Source of the DNA: Locusta migratoria
Lineage: Eukaryota > Arthropoda > Insecta > Orthoptera > Acrididae
Assembly (NCBI GenBank): GCA_026315105.1
Contig: CM048744.1
Coordinates: forward strand, 354,765,168 to 354,829,167
Direction: 5' to 3'
DNA length: 64,000 nucleotides
Of this stretch, positions 40,490 to 51,705 are shown in pieces; the stretch's first letter is position 1; every line of letters begins with the position of its first letter. Position numbers and translations under genes: made by a program. The notes beneath the pieces were generated by a model. That model was not told the DNA's origin. It saw nothing but the letters and a program-made list of their open reading frames with translations, and ran no database searches.

Positions 40490-40679
40490 TCCCCTTTCAA
40501 TAAACTGCCACAAGAATTCAAAAAGCTTAGTAGTAATCTACGCACTGTCGAGTATAAGCTGAAGAGCTTCCTAATGGCTCACTCTTTCTTTTCTGTTGAG
40601 AAACTGATGGGAAAAAAAAGAAAAAAAAAAAGACCTTACTTTTTGAAATATTGAAAGAATTCTCAGGAGAGAGCAAAAA

Positions 40680-43345
40680 ACTGAAAATAATTAAAGAGAT
40701 CCAATGAACACTTTCTAAGCTAATCCACACTAACATCAGGTGACCAAGCAGGAGGTGGTCAGTTCCCAATACTATTCAAGTGTGTGCTTGAAAAAGTTGT
40801 AAAGGAAACAGAAAACTAAGGAAAAGAGAAAAAAATTAATAACTACTTTAAACTAGGTAGGACCAAAAGACCAGTAAACTGTTTGATATATATATAGAGG
40901 ACCTGGTAATACTAGATGAAAATATACAGAATGCAAATAAGATTGGAACCGCTAGAAGAAACAGCTGAAAAGTCGGACTAGAAATATCGTTGATAAAAAC
41001 TGAATACATGACAAACGTAATAAATTCTCTGGCTGTTTTAAAAACTAAATATGGCTGTATCCAGAAAACAGATAACCTAAAATATCTTGGCAAAACTATA
41101 ATCTTCAAAATGAAAAAAAAGCAATAAAAATAGAACTGGAAAAATTAAGACAGCTTATATAAAGATTAGATATCTGTAGAATAAATCAAATGTTTGTAAA
41201 ACTTATGGGACTTAACTACAGGGTCATCAGTCCATAAACTTACAAACCTTATGAACTAGCGTATACTAAGGATGGCACAAATATCCATGCCCGAGAGGGG
41301 ATTCGAACCCCCGACCGTAGTGGCCGTGCAGACTGTGACTGGCGCGCCGCAGAACGCTCGGCCACCTCGGCCGGAATCTGTAGAATAAGAAATGTTTATT
41401 TAAAGATATTAAACTGAGGGCATTACAATGCAGTTGTCTACGGTGCCGAAACACTTCGTTTGGGCAAATGCAAAGTAGCGTTAGGAGATCTTGAAAAGAA
41501 AAAAAAGAAGAATGTTATAAAGAATATTACGAAAAATATTGAGTCCCACGGACAATAAGTATGTAGGCCTAAGAGACCAAATTGCTGAGGTTATTGATAG
41601 AATTACAAACTACTTAAACGAACTGATGCTCAGAACAATACACACGTCTATGCCCAAGGGAAAACTGGATCATGTGACGGGCGCCTTAAACCGCACCGCC
41701 ATTCTCGCGTGACAATAAGAACAGAGGCTGGGCTCTAAGATCAAATAAGGAGCTTCATTAATTTTGTCCTAAAATTACAGATGACATCAGGAAGAGAATA
41801 GCTACAGTCTATGCTCATCTAGAGAGAATGAATCACACTCGACTATTAAAGCGTCATATATTCTCTCAAAATACTACAAAATACATGGTTGGGTGGGTAC
41901 TGTGAGAGAAGACCTGAAATAAATGTATATTGATCATGAGACTACACACAACAAAAATTTAGGGCAGCAGTCAAGAAATTCGAAGGTTTTTAGGAAGATC
42001 ATACCAACGAAAGATCTGCAGTCGAATGGTCATAGATGAGGAAACGAGCTTATTACAGAAGAAATAAAGAATTTCTGGACGAAGATTAAAGAGAAAAAAT
42101 TTCATAAAACTTGGTTGGCTTGTAAGGAATAAATAAACAATAAAATAGGTAAGAAGCACTGGAATACTTACATGAAGTCTCTGTAAAAACAGGTCTACAG
42201 ATATTATACGAGAAAACTCAGAACGGGGGAAAAAAAAAGCAACACGCAAGCATCCACAATAAATACTGGAAGATTAGAAGAGTGGAAAAATTAAAGAATC
42301 TAGGTGAATATATAAAAATATCAGGATCAAACAACGTAGAAACTTGGAAAAAGGAGAAAAACTTCAGAAAGCGTACAAACTCATATGGACACACTACAAT
42401 AAAAGAAACATATGAAGACAGGTCCAATTCTGACAGTATAATACGGTTGTACTACCAGAAACAGTCTACGCATCAGAAACAACGACAAACAAACAGACTC
42501 ACAGAAATGATCAGAAACCGATGACTAACATTCTATGGACATATACATAGTGTGGACAGCGACTGAGAAAAGGGATTTTTGATGTAGAAGAAAACTCAGT
42601 TGAAAAAACGAAATTGTTTCATCCAGGAACCAATAGGGAAATAATAAATGAAAGGGACAAATTCAGAAACAAAATTATAAGCTTTACATTTTAAGTAAAA
42701 GAAAGGAAGAAAACGGGGAAAAGGGGAAAACAACAAAGGAAACAGGAACACAGTCAAGAAAAAGAAGAAGAAATTAACAAAGAAAAAATAATCACTCTGA
42801 TGCCAGGCCAAATTCCGACACTTCAGGACAGACCTCAAACCTGACTGTTTATATGCATTTGGAACAATAGCAAGGAAGGGACTTTCAGACTTGGAAAAGA
42901 AAGAAAGAAAATTCCTAAGAAAGATTCTGGGGCCCATATAAATATCAAATGAATTTACGTTCCGCCTAAGATAACATCAAGAACTTCACCAACAATTTGA
43001 AAATATCATCACGACAATAAAGAGAAGAAGACTATCTATGAACATATTAAAAGAATGGAATCAGAGAGGCTCTCCAACGAGATTCTTCTCTTCCAGGAGT
43101 AAAGGAAGACACAAGTTCCATGGGTGAAAGAAGTGCACTGGGACCTAAAAAAAATTCGGGATCACAGAAGAATAAATTGTGAACAGGCCGATCTTTAGGA
43201 AAAAGGTTGCGGAGGTGAAGGATTTCTTGGAGGAGAAAACAAGGAAGAACCGAGTATTCTGGGTAGAAGAACGTGCACGAGTGAGCCAACGGATGATGGA
43301 GTATTGGCGAAAGAGGAAGGAAGAGAACTTTAGAAAGTGAGGGAA
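40680..43345 (+). pseudogene. Decayed LINE coding sequence, possibly two overlapping copies
   Basis: Frames broken by many stops read, in order: ISLIKTEYMTNVINS and LKTKYGCIQKTDNLKYLGKT (40980-41100); after a SINE, LNXGHYNAVVYGAETLRLGK (41410-41480); DDIRKRIATVYAHLERM (41780); then YLGEYIKISGSNN again (42295), EKKERKFLRKILGPI-like (42895) and GITEE + VNRPIFRKKV (43150). The YLG-type motif appears twice (41080, 42300), so two partial copies seem joined. All belong to the C-terminal region of an insect LINE RT. Confidence 0.65.
41185..41375 (-). repeat. tRNA-derived SINE (main family), in the LINE relic
   Basis: Minus-strand copy flanked by ATCTGTAGAATAA at 41172-41184 and 41376-41388 (exact 13-bp duplication). 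The LINE reading frame resumes on the right. Confidence 0.95.
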
Positions 43346-43865
43346 GTTGCGTATACGTAACCCATATATGCTCTTACGAAAATAAATAACATAATGTTTG
43401 GAAAACACAGTTTCCTATTTGTAAAACCGGTGAACTGGTATATGTTAAAAATATAGTAATACTTTTTTTTAATTTTATTTATTCGGATTGTCTGCAATCA
43501 AACTGACCGATACATGGACGTGCAGCAAGGTCTTTAGGTGGAATTATCGTATTTCAGCAGACAACGTGAAACGCACTCCAAACACGTAACATCTAGGTTA
43601 ACATGGCAGACGAGCCAGGCAGATGCCGTGCCTTGCAGTTTCGTTTCGATGAGCGCACTAAAAGAACGTTGTTTGTGGATGAGTAAGAACCGCAGGGACA
43701 AAGCTTGAGGAGGTAGAAGTGTCGCCTGGTGCAGTCTTTACTCTTTAGAGGCAGGCAGCGTGGCGCGTGGCGCAGTGCAGCGGTCAGCGGAAAAGTACCG
43801 GCCGCGCATGCGCACTGCGAGCCACATAGCGCGCGCCGCCAAACAGCCGCACTGGCCGACACAAT
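43346..43865. other. No gene recognised; GC-rich end beside the Harbinger element
   Basis: The right part (43590-43865) is GC-richer and includes GGCCGCGCATGCGCACTGCG. Similar CGCATGCGC palindromes occur at the ends of the next DNA element (about 51995 and 54080). It may be the left side of the locus into which the stack of elements inserted. Confidence 0.35.
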
Positions 43866-44142
43866 GGGCCGTATGAATAAAACTGAGCATTTACTTTATA
43901 CTCTGGATTCCAGAGAACATACTCAGGTTCGTATGAATAAAGGGAGTCAGAGAATATACTTCAAGCGGGTATGTTCTCAGCGTGAGTGAAGGGTGGGAGA
44001 AGTTGCTCAATGCAGAGAAGATTCTCCAATTTCGTATGAATAAAACCAAAGAAGTTGCTCACAAGCGTAGAATATACTCACGGATTTGGAGTGAGCTGTG
44101 TAGTATACTTCGCGTTGAGTAAGTTCTAGAGCAACTGGTGAG

Positions 44143-45140
44143 ATGGCAGAATTTATGGCTACTAGGGAAAAGAAGATATACGTGGCCCGAAGAAACACAG
44201 AGGACAGACACTGCAAAATCTTATACAGATTTAACAGTGCTAATATTAATTGGTTGTCAGACAATTTTCTTCCTCAAAATCACGAAAGGAGAGGAGGCGC
44301 CCTTTCTAACGTGATGGAGATGAAGACGTTTCTCCGCTATTTAGCTGACCCAGGATTCCAGACGGGTGTAGCAGAGGACATTGGTATACACCAGACGACT
44401 GTGTCTACTACCTTTTCATATGTGCTCCAGCATGTGACAGCTAAAGCTCCTATGTGGATAAAGTTTCCCAGTAACACAGAAGAACTGCAGACGGCCAAAG
44501 CGAAGTGGCAGAGCAAGTATCGGTTCCCTTGTGCGGTGGGTGCATTGGATTGTACTCATATACCAATAATAAAACCATCTGCCCACGGGGACGAATATAT
44601 TAACAGAAAAGGTTATGCTAGTGTTAATGTACAGGCGACTTGTGACGCCTACGAACTATTCACAAGTGTTGACGCATCATGGCCTGGCTCTGTCCATGAT
44701 GCCAGAATTTGGAGAAACTCCGATATCCAAAATGTACTGCGGGAAAACGCATGCAATGCATTAATTTTAGGGGACGAAGGCTACGGCATGCACCATGGCT
44801 AATGACTCCATTCCAGAACCCGCGAATACCAGACGAAAGGGCCTATAACAGGCTACATGCACGGGAAAGAGTGATTATATTACGCTGTTTTGGACAGTTA
44901 AAAAGACGATTTCCAGTGCTGCAAGCCAAAATAAGACTTTCGCAAGCAAAAATCCCTAGTGTAATATTAGCCTGCTTCGTGTTGCACAACGCAGCAAAAC
45001 AATTAGGTGATGAAGATTTTGAAGCACCAAGTGAGGAAGAAAGTGAACTACAAGTGTGGGGAGAAGAGCACTCTCCAAACATACGTACTCGTGGCCTTAA
45101 TAGAAGGCAAGAAATTGTCAATGTTATTCGGCACTGGTAA
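44143..45140 (+). pseudogene. HARBI1-type PIF/Harbinger transposase, one frameshift
   Basis: Cut-and-paste DDE nuclease of the element. The ATG at 44143 starts MAEFMATREKKIYVARRNTE. Residues 60-110 hold the helix-turn-helix (YLADPGFQTGVAEDIGIHQT). The catalytic core follows: AVGALDCTHIPII (D136), then SVDASWPGSVHDARIW (D186), then LILGDEGYG. The frame then stops at 44800. A frame offset by one base continues from about 44788 with PWLMTPFQNPRIPDERAYN and ERVIILRCFGQLKRRFP (catalytic E region), to a stop at 45140. Only this single lesion, apparently one lost base, separates it from a full-length protein of about 330 residues. An acidic C-terminal tail follows. Confidence 0.9.
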
Positions 45141-46009
45141 TTGTTGATATTTCATATCTCCTGTATATAGGTTTCATGTCTCCTCTTCTGTAAATATATA
45201 TTTTAAGTCTTCTTTCCTGTATATATTTTTCATGTCTTCTCTCCTATATATTTATGTTATTTCTTGTACAGCTTTCATTCATTTGTGTATATATCATGGT
45301 TTATAGGCCTCTTGGGGAACTCACCATGTAAATAATTGAGTAACCCATCATGCTTGGTACCTTTATGGTGATGTGGAAACCCAAGCATTTAGTCAATAAA
45401 AGAAGTTAATCATTATCTGTTTGTTTATTTTCATTCCTTTTATCATGTTACATATAGTAATGTAACAGAAATGTCTGGTTGCTTATTCCAACATTAAATG
45501 GAATCCGTATGTTGCCATATCTAATATTGTTATTTTGAAGGGACTAAACAGGTAGGTCATAGGTCCCCCATGTCTAATAACTCGTTACTATCAGGTCAGG
45601 GAGATTAATTAAAAAATTAAGTCATACAGGAGACCCATGACAATTATAAGAGTAACAGAATATCTGTATACCCAGGTGGATTGCTAATTGTTAATTCATT
45701 TCTGTCCATGATCTGTTTTAAGATAGCAGAATTAAATCTCTCTTTGAACCTTGTATAACATGTTTTCAAGAGCCTAAATGTATTCCATTTCTTCCAGTGA
45801 TCAGCACAATATGTCCATAATACATTGTTTTAGATGTTAATGGATGTACAGTATTTGTTCCCTTATTAATCTGCTGTACCGATAATTGTCTCAAGAATAT
45901 GGTGACAGTGCCAATAACAGTGTTTAACCAAGGAATATTCCAAATTGTTCCACTTCACCAAACACTGTTTGAGGAATTTGTTGCAGCTGATGAACAATAT
46001 TTTCTGACA
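45141..46009. other. Downstream region of the Harbinger transposase, no gene
   Basis: AT-rich 3' region with TATATTT and TTTCATGTCT repeats (45150-45260), possible AATAAA signals (around 45396), then unassigned DNA to a Penelope-like relic. Confidence 0.4.
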
Positions 46010-46700
46010 ATGATTACAAATACCTCACAAACATCAGTCCCATAGCACCACGGTTGTATGGGTTCCGAAAGCCCCACAAACAAGGGATTCCAGTGAGACC
46101 TGAAGTTTCTTCAGTTTCATCGCCTTGCCACAAACTAGCCAGAGAGGTAGATTCACTGATTATAACAAAAACTAAATTTCAGTCAAAATTTGGAATACCT
46201 AAATGACTTGCATTAGTGACCAATGTAAAAGATTTACCAATTCCACCTAGCGTGAAGCTACAGTCATTTGATGTCAGCAGCCTGTTCTCAAATATTCCAC
46301 TTGGGGAGGCAATGGAATTTTTGACTAATTGGTTAGATAGAAGAAAAACAAATCCACTGGAAGCAGAGGAAATAATATTGGCAACAGAGACATGTTTAAA
46401 ACAAAATTATTTTCCGTTTCAACACACACTGTATACTCAATCTGGTCTGGCAATGCCCCCCCTCCCCCCCGAGCAACTTACTAGCTGAGATGTTCAAGTA
46501 CAACTTTGAACAGAAATTTTTAGAGAAAGAGCCACTCAGTTCTAAAGCTCATTACTGGTATAGGTATGTGGATGATGTAGTTTGTTTGTGGACAGGCACC
46601 ACCAGACCAGATAACAAATCCACATTTTGCTTCTACCATCACCTGATGACAATACTTTCTTACACAATCCCACAGTTTCAATATTTTAATACCAATGTAG
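46010..46700 (+). pseudogene. Penelope-like element reverse transcriptase fragment
   Basis: Frames read RLYGFRKPHKQGIPVRPEVS, then LQSFDVSSLFSNIPLGEA, FLTNWLDRR, CLKQNYFPFQHTLYTQSGLA, and, after a frame change near 46460 in a C run, YWYRYVDDVVCLWTGT. F-D-V-x-S-L-F-x-N-I-P and Y-V-D-D are the A and C boxes of Penelope-like RT. Stops and frame changes make it inactive, and no GIY-YIG part follows. It lies inside the Harbinger element as a passenger. Confidence 0.85.
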
Positions 46701-47400
46701 CCTAAGATGTGTTCATTTAAATTCCATTTCTTTTGTAGTACACTTGTTCTGCGGTATAGATTCATATGCATAAGAAATTTGCAAATTAACATATATTTGA
46801 AAACCCATCTTTGTATATGTAACCTCAATGTTAAGATGACCTAAGAAGCCGAAAGCTGCTAATAACAAACAAATAGAAATATTGTGGAACAAAAATATTT
46901 CGTGTTTAAGTGTTTAAAATATTTGCAGTTTGTTGTGGTAAACAAGTGTTTAAACAGCAACATTTCAAACTGGATTTGTTACTTACATTATTCCACTTAT
47001 AAAAGAAAATTTTCCCTATTTATGGTGAAAGTGTGTCAGTATGTTCTGTGTTCCTGACGTATGGAAGACTTTGGTAAATTACAAATACACATGAATTGAA
47101 TTTGTGTACAACTTGTGCTTGGCATAACTACACCGACTTTCAACAGACTTGTATATTTTTATTCACATTCTGCATTTCTTTGTTTATAACAGAAGATGCC
47201 TCATCAGCAGGTTCAAAAACGAATTTTATTTGTCTTTCAACTGAGAGAGAAAGGGGAAGGGGGTTTTTCCTTAATCATCTAAGAATATATTTTCTTTTTA
47301 AATCTCTTTACACCAAATTTGTTCTTCTACAACAGTACCTCATAACTTCCAAATTAAGGCAGGTTACACAGAACACACATTCTCACAGAAAACCATAGTA
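46701..47400. other. No recognised feature
   Basis: AT-rich DNA within the Harbinger element; no motif recognised. Confidence 0.35.
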
Positions 47401-47401
47401 G

Positions 47402-47480
47402 TTAAGGCTTTCGCTGCGGCTGACGCTTAGAAGCGCCCACGCTCAATGTAGGATTGCGTCGGCCACAGCGAAAGTGTTAA
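47402..47480. repeat. TTAA-bounded hairpin microelement, copy 1
   Basis: 79 bases starting TTAAGGCTTTCGCTGCGGC and ending ACAGCGAAAGTGTTAA. The ends are inverted repeats of about 20 bp around a short core, and TTAA lies on both borders. Shares its arm core CTTTCGCTGCGGCTGA with the copy at 49125. Confidence 0.8.
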
Positions 47481-47601
47481 ATAAGAGCTGTTCCTTCATT
47501 TGTTTATGCTGAGGATCATGAAGACAATAGGAAACAGATGGATCTGCGAATTACTTCACAGTGCAAGTTAAGAGTGTGTCCACACCATGTGTTTATATCG
47601 T

Positions 47602-47679
47602 TTAACACATTCACTGCCACGATGACGTCAGAGCTGCATGCTGTGGCTGCCGGCGCCCACATGGCAGCGAATGTGTTAA
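47602..47679. repeat. TTAA-bounded hairpin microelement, variant copy 2
   Basis: 78 bases starting TTAACACATTCACTGCCACG and ending GCAGCGAATGTGTTAA. Same size, TTAA borders and hairpin form as copies 1 and 3, but with an arm sequence diverged inside (TGCCA in place of TGCGG). Confidence 0.8.
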
Positions 47680-47894
47680 GATATAAATGGCTGGAGGGGA
47701 CATTCCCTGACCTTGTGCATTTAATTAATTAAAAAGGCATGTTAAGGCAGGCTGTATGTGCAATGGTTGGAATCTACATATTACAGAACATATATTGTCC
47801 AGTTTGCAATCTGTGCCTTGAAGCAAAGCTGAAGTTAACTGGCTATTGCAATTCAACACATTCACCAGGCGAAGGAGCACAGGTGTGACAGCAT

Positions 47895-47910
47895 CACAAA
47901 TAAATAAATG

Positions 47911-47952
<42 letters not shown>

Positions 47953-48360
47953 CAAGCTTTCGCAACCCAGTTGCTTCTTCAGGCAGAAGGGAAGGAGAGG
48001 GAAAAGGAAATGATGAGGGTTTTAAGGAAGGGGGTAAGGAGCCATTCCAATCCCGGGAGAGGAAAGACTTACCTTGGGGGAAAAAAGGAGGGTAAACAAA
48101 TGCACACACACCCACACAGACACAAGTACACCTAGGCAGACATACTGTAGTATATATATATACTTCTTCAGTAAAAGAGGAATAAAGGACAGGAGAAAGG
48201 GAAGGATACGGGTGTTAAGGAAGTGGAAAAGGAGTCATTCCAATCCCAGGAGTGGAAGGACTTACCTTAGGGGAAAAAAGGAAGGTAAAAAATACATACA
48301 CACACACACACACACACATATCCAAACACAAACCCACATAAACAGACATATATGAAACAT
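47895..48360. repeat. Composite repeat: (AC)n plus purine-rich unit, copies 2 and 3
   Basis: (AC)n at 47911-47948 is followed by CTCAAGCTTTCGCAACCCAG and a purine-rich unit with GGGAAGGAGAGGGAAAAGGA and GGAGCCATTCCAATCCCGGG. A second purine-rich unit (48165-48290) and another (CA)n run (48293-48320) follow. Very close to 31555-31870. The purine-rich unit is duplicated in tandem only here. Confidence 0.75.
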
Positions 48361-49124
48361 GTTGGTATATTCTTTTGTAGGTTCTTAAAATGGGTCAGAA
48401 TTGATAAATAGCATGATTAAATGTCATTAACACAGTTATGTACAGTGTTTCCTTTATAAGCTGTTGATTTACACATGGACAAACTTTTAGATTTGTAGCA
48501 GTGGGTGTAGAGATTTTCACAATGTGAAATGTATTTGTCATTCATTTCTGAAAGCAACATAGACAAAATAGAAAAAGCAAAATTAGTTCAGTAGATGAAT
48601 GCAGTTATTTGTAAAAGGATGCAGTACTTGGTGGGTGTGGTGGGGGAAACTACAACCTGAAGGAATGTACTACACAGCTTTTTGATGTGCAGAATATCAG
48701 GAAAAAAGACTTATTACAGTATAAGAAAAACAATGATTATGCCTGAATCTGTTCAAAAGAACAAAAAATGGCAGGCTCAAAAGTGATAACTGTGGTAGCA
48801 GAAACATGAATTTTGCTTTCACTGTCATCTCTAAGATAAAACTTAGCATGTCTCCCTTTTCTCATTTAATGTAAAATATTGTTTTTCTTTTCTGACATGT
48901 TTCATTATTTACATGAAACCAAACACCTTAGCACAAGTATCGCATCTATTCCTGAAAGAAAATAAAGTTTTTTCTTGTAAACTATGCACTGTTCTTAATC
49001 AAAACTGTGCAGCACAATGATCAGCCTGTAAGTTACATGTGTGGACCTTCATCCATTTGTCTCTCTTTATTTGAACCTCTGAGTGAAGTGGACACTGATT
49101 TTACATCATGTGAGGGATTCCAAA
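48361..49124. other. No recognised feature
   Basis: AT-rich DNA within the Harbinger element; no coding motif recognised. Confidence 0.35.
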
Positions 49125-49202
49125 TTAACACTTTCGCTGCGGCTGATGCTTATAAGATCCGCGCTCCGTGTAGGATAGCGTCAGCCGCAGCGAAAGTGTT
49201 AA
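49125..49202. repeat. TTAA-bounded hairpin microelement, copy 3
   Basis: 78 bases: TTAACACTTTCGCTGCGGCT at the left and AGCCGCAGCGAAAGTGTTAA at the right are exact inverses for 20 bp. TTAA on both ends. The best preserved of the three copies. Confidence 0.85.
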
Positions 49203-50771
49203 TTTGTGGATGTACTTGAATTTGGGCCAGGAAGCTGGCTTATGAGTCTGCTATAGTAAATGAAAAATTGCACTTAGTACACAAAGGTTGGCTGTTCTTA
49301 GTGTAAATTCTGAAAAACTGTACACAGTGAATGACAATGATATTTTAGAGGAAGACTGGTACCATATTGACCAAACTCTCCCTTGCTTAATTATTTTTTC
49401 TTTTCCAAAGTGGAATTTTAGATTTCATTTATGTACAGATGAAAACCATTTGAAAATTACAAAGAAAAAACAAGCCAGGCATTTATAATAATTATTTTTG
49501 TTCAGTAACTGGGCATTCCATGTCAAATCACCCACACCATGTTGTCCATCTCCGATTGTTGTGATACTACCTAAATTCGCTTATATTTATAATGCAATTA
49601 TTTAACCATTACAGTTTCAAAGAAGATGACACAAAAATATTAAAGATTTTTCACTTTTGAATGTCTGGCAAAATCACAAGGATACTAAAAAAAGGCTGCT
49701 TCACATTTCTCCAACCTAGTTTTGGCCTTAAATAATTGCCAGGATTATAAGCACTCTAATTCGGGCACTACATAACAAAAAAAACCTTCTTGTTTAACCT
49801 ATACGTAACCTAACTATAACTTAAATTTTTAATTTTTTACAGATCATAAAATAAACTAACTGTGGTGTATTCATAATATTATGTAGTGTTGACCAACATT
49901 TGTAGCGTGTGGGAAACAGACTGCAGTTTAGCCAAATCCCCTGTACCTTCTTCCCACATGATACTTGCGAACACTTTTAGACTAGCTGAATACATCTCTT
50001 CTTGATCTGTGTACTATGACCAAAAAACTGATTTTACTTACATGTGGTATTTCTCCAAGCAGAATATACACAAACAATTTTTATGATTTGAGTCATCAGA
50101 CACCAACACTATGGGATGATATACTTCTTAACTAAAAAGAACCATTTTTACCTAATTATGTCTTTATGTTCATGCAGATAACTCATGTTGCATACTGCTG
50201 TCCAACATTTAATAACACAGACAGCTAAAAGTAAAGCAGATTGTTCTGATCAACAGTACATAAACTGCCACACTGAAGAATACAGCAATACCAAATTTGT
50301 GTAAATAAAATAATTTACACATTTTCATTCAAATAGGCCTACTAGTATTTAAATAGTTTGAAACCTACACTGACAATGCTGAAATCACAAAAAGAACCAG
50401 AATCTACTTTCTGAAAAATAATCTCTCACCAATAGGCATAATTTCATTGACTTAAGAAGGCTGCAGTGTAGACAGGACAATTTCAAAACTTTCAGCAAAA
50501 TGCACCCATCTCTGTTCATTGAATGACCCTGTACATAAAATTGTTTAAAGTATATGGTGCAAGTATTTGCCAGACACCACACAGAATTAAGAGTAAACAC
50601 CTTTTAACCATGACATTATAAACTAGGACATATTTCTGTCACTGATTCATTGAAAATATTTTTTTACTAAATCATTTATGTAAGTGGGTGTGGTACTGAA
50701 TAAGTGAATACAAATAATCATTTTAAATATAATTTTTAATTAAAAAATACACTACATAGGAAAAAGCTATA
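49203..50771. other. No recognised feature
   Basis: AT-rich DNA between the last hairpin and the Myb-like gene. Small frames look random. Confidence 0.35.
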
Positions 50772-51705
50772 CTAATCTAAAAGTCTCTCCTCCCTCATCA
50801 GTTTCTCTCTTTTCCTTTTTAGTACATCCAACTGTGTCAAAAGCACAAGTCTCTGTAATTCGGAAGTCGTCAGATTAACAGTCTCATCGGTTTCGTACGG
50901 CAGTCGCCGACGCTTCAGGGGGTCGCTTTTGCCCCAGAAGTGGTGAAAACTCTTGCACAGTAACTTCTGGCGCTTCTTCCACGTCCGTATCTAAGTTCAA
51001 AACCGTACACGGTTCATAAATTGTCACATCAGAGTCTCCCGACTCTGCACTTGGTGTGCTTGCAAATTTTGGTGTGCTCGTTTCTTGAAGTTCGCTTGAA
51101 CTACTACTAGCACCTATTACGCATGCACCTAAAACAAAAAAACAATATCAGCAGTTAGTATATCAGTCTACATTCTTTGAATCAAGAATATGTAGTAAGT
51201 TGGTTCATGCATAAAGTGGATTTATCTAATTATATGATTGAACTACTATACTTTCACCACAAGTTGACTAATTTGAACGACTTGCACAGAAAACTTTCAC
51301 TTTCACGTAATAAAGAGAAATTGTTTGCTAATCAACAATTTAAAAGCGTTAAACAATAAATAAAGAAAAGGGTAACGGGAACTTACCAGGAATCCGATTG
51401 ATCGTGGGATTGCAATCGTCACCGTCCATAAATTTAAGAAACGTCTCCTCCCATTTTTTTAAAACAATTTTAACATTTCCCGTTTTATTTATGTCCGTTT
51501 TGTTTTTTACACGTGATTTCATATTGTGTATCTTCTTCATTATCTGGGCCTCGGATATATCTTTTCCGAATGTCGCCCTGTAACGCACAGTTACATCGCT
51601 GAGACACTCCGCCTTTTCTCTTCTGGCACCTGGCGTTTGTGCCTTGCTAATTAGCGCAGGATAATCCTTGATTATATTAACAAATTCAATTTCAGATGCA
51701 TCCAT
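50772..51705 (-). pseudogene. Myb/SANT-like DNA-binding protein of PIF/Harbinger element 1, one intron, one frameshift
   Basis: The second gene of the element. Exon 1 (51705-51387) starts MDASEIEFVNIIKDYPALIS and contains a trihelix/Myb-like domain (CLSDVTVRYRATFGKDISEA, then MKSRVKNK, then WEETFLKFMDGDD). It ends at donor GTAAGT (51386-51381). A TTTTTTGTTTTAG acceptor ends at 51129. Exon 2 (51128-50772) continues in frame with ACVIGASSSSSELQETSTP and an acidic stretch (TDVEEAPEVTVQEF). The frame then closes at RNR-stop near 50885. A one-base shift in a C run near 50922 restores KRRRLPYETDE and a helical end (SELQRLVLLTQLDVLKRKRE) to the stop at 50772. Such proteins bind the element ends and help import the nuclease. 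Confidence 0.8.
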
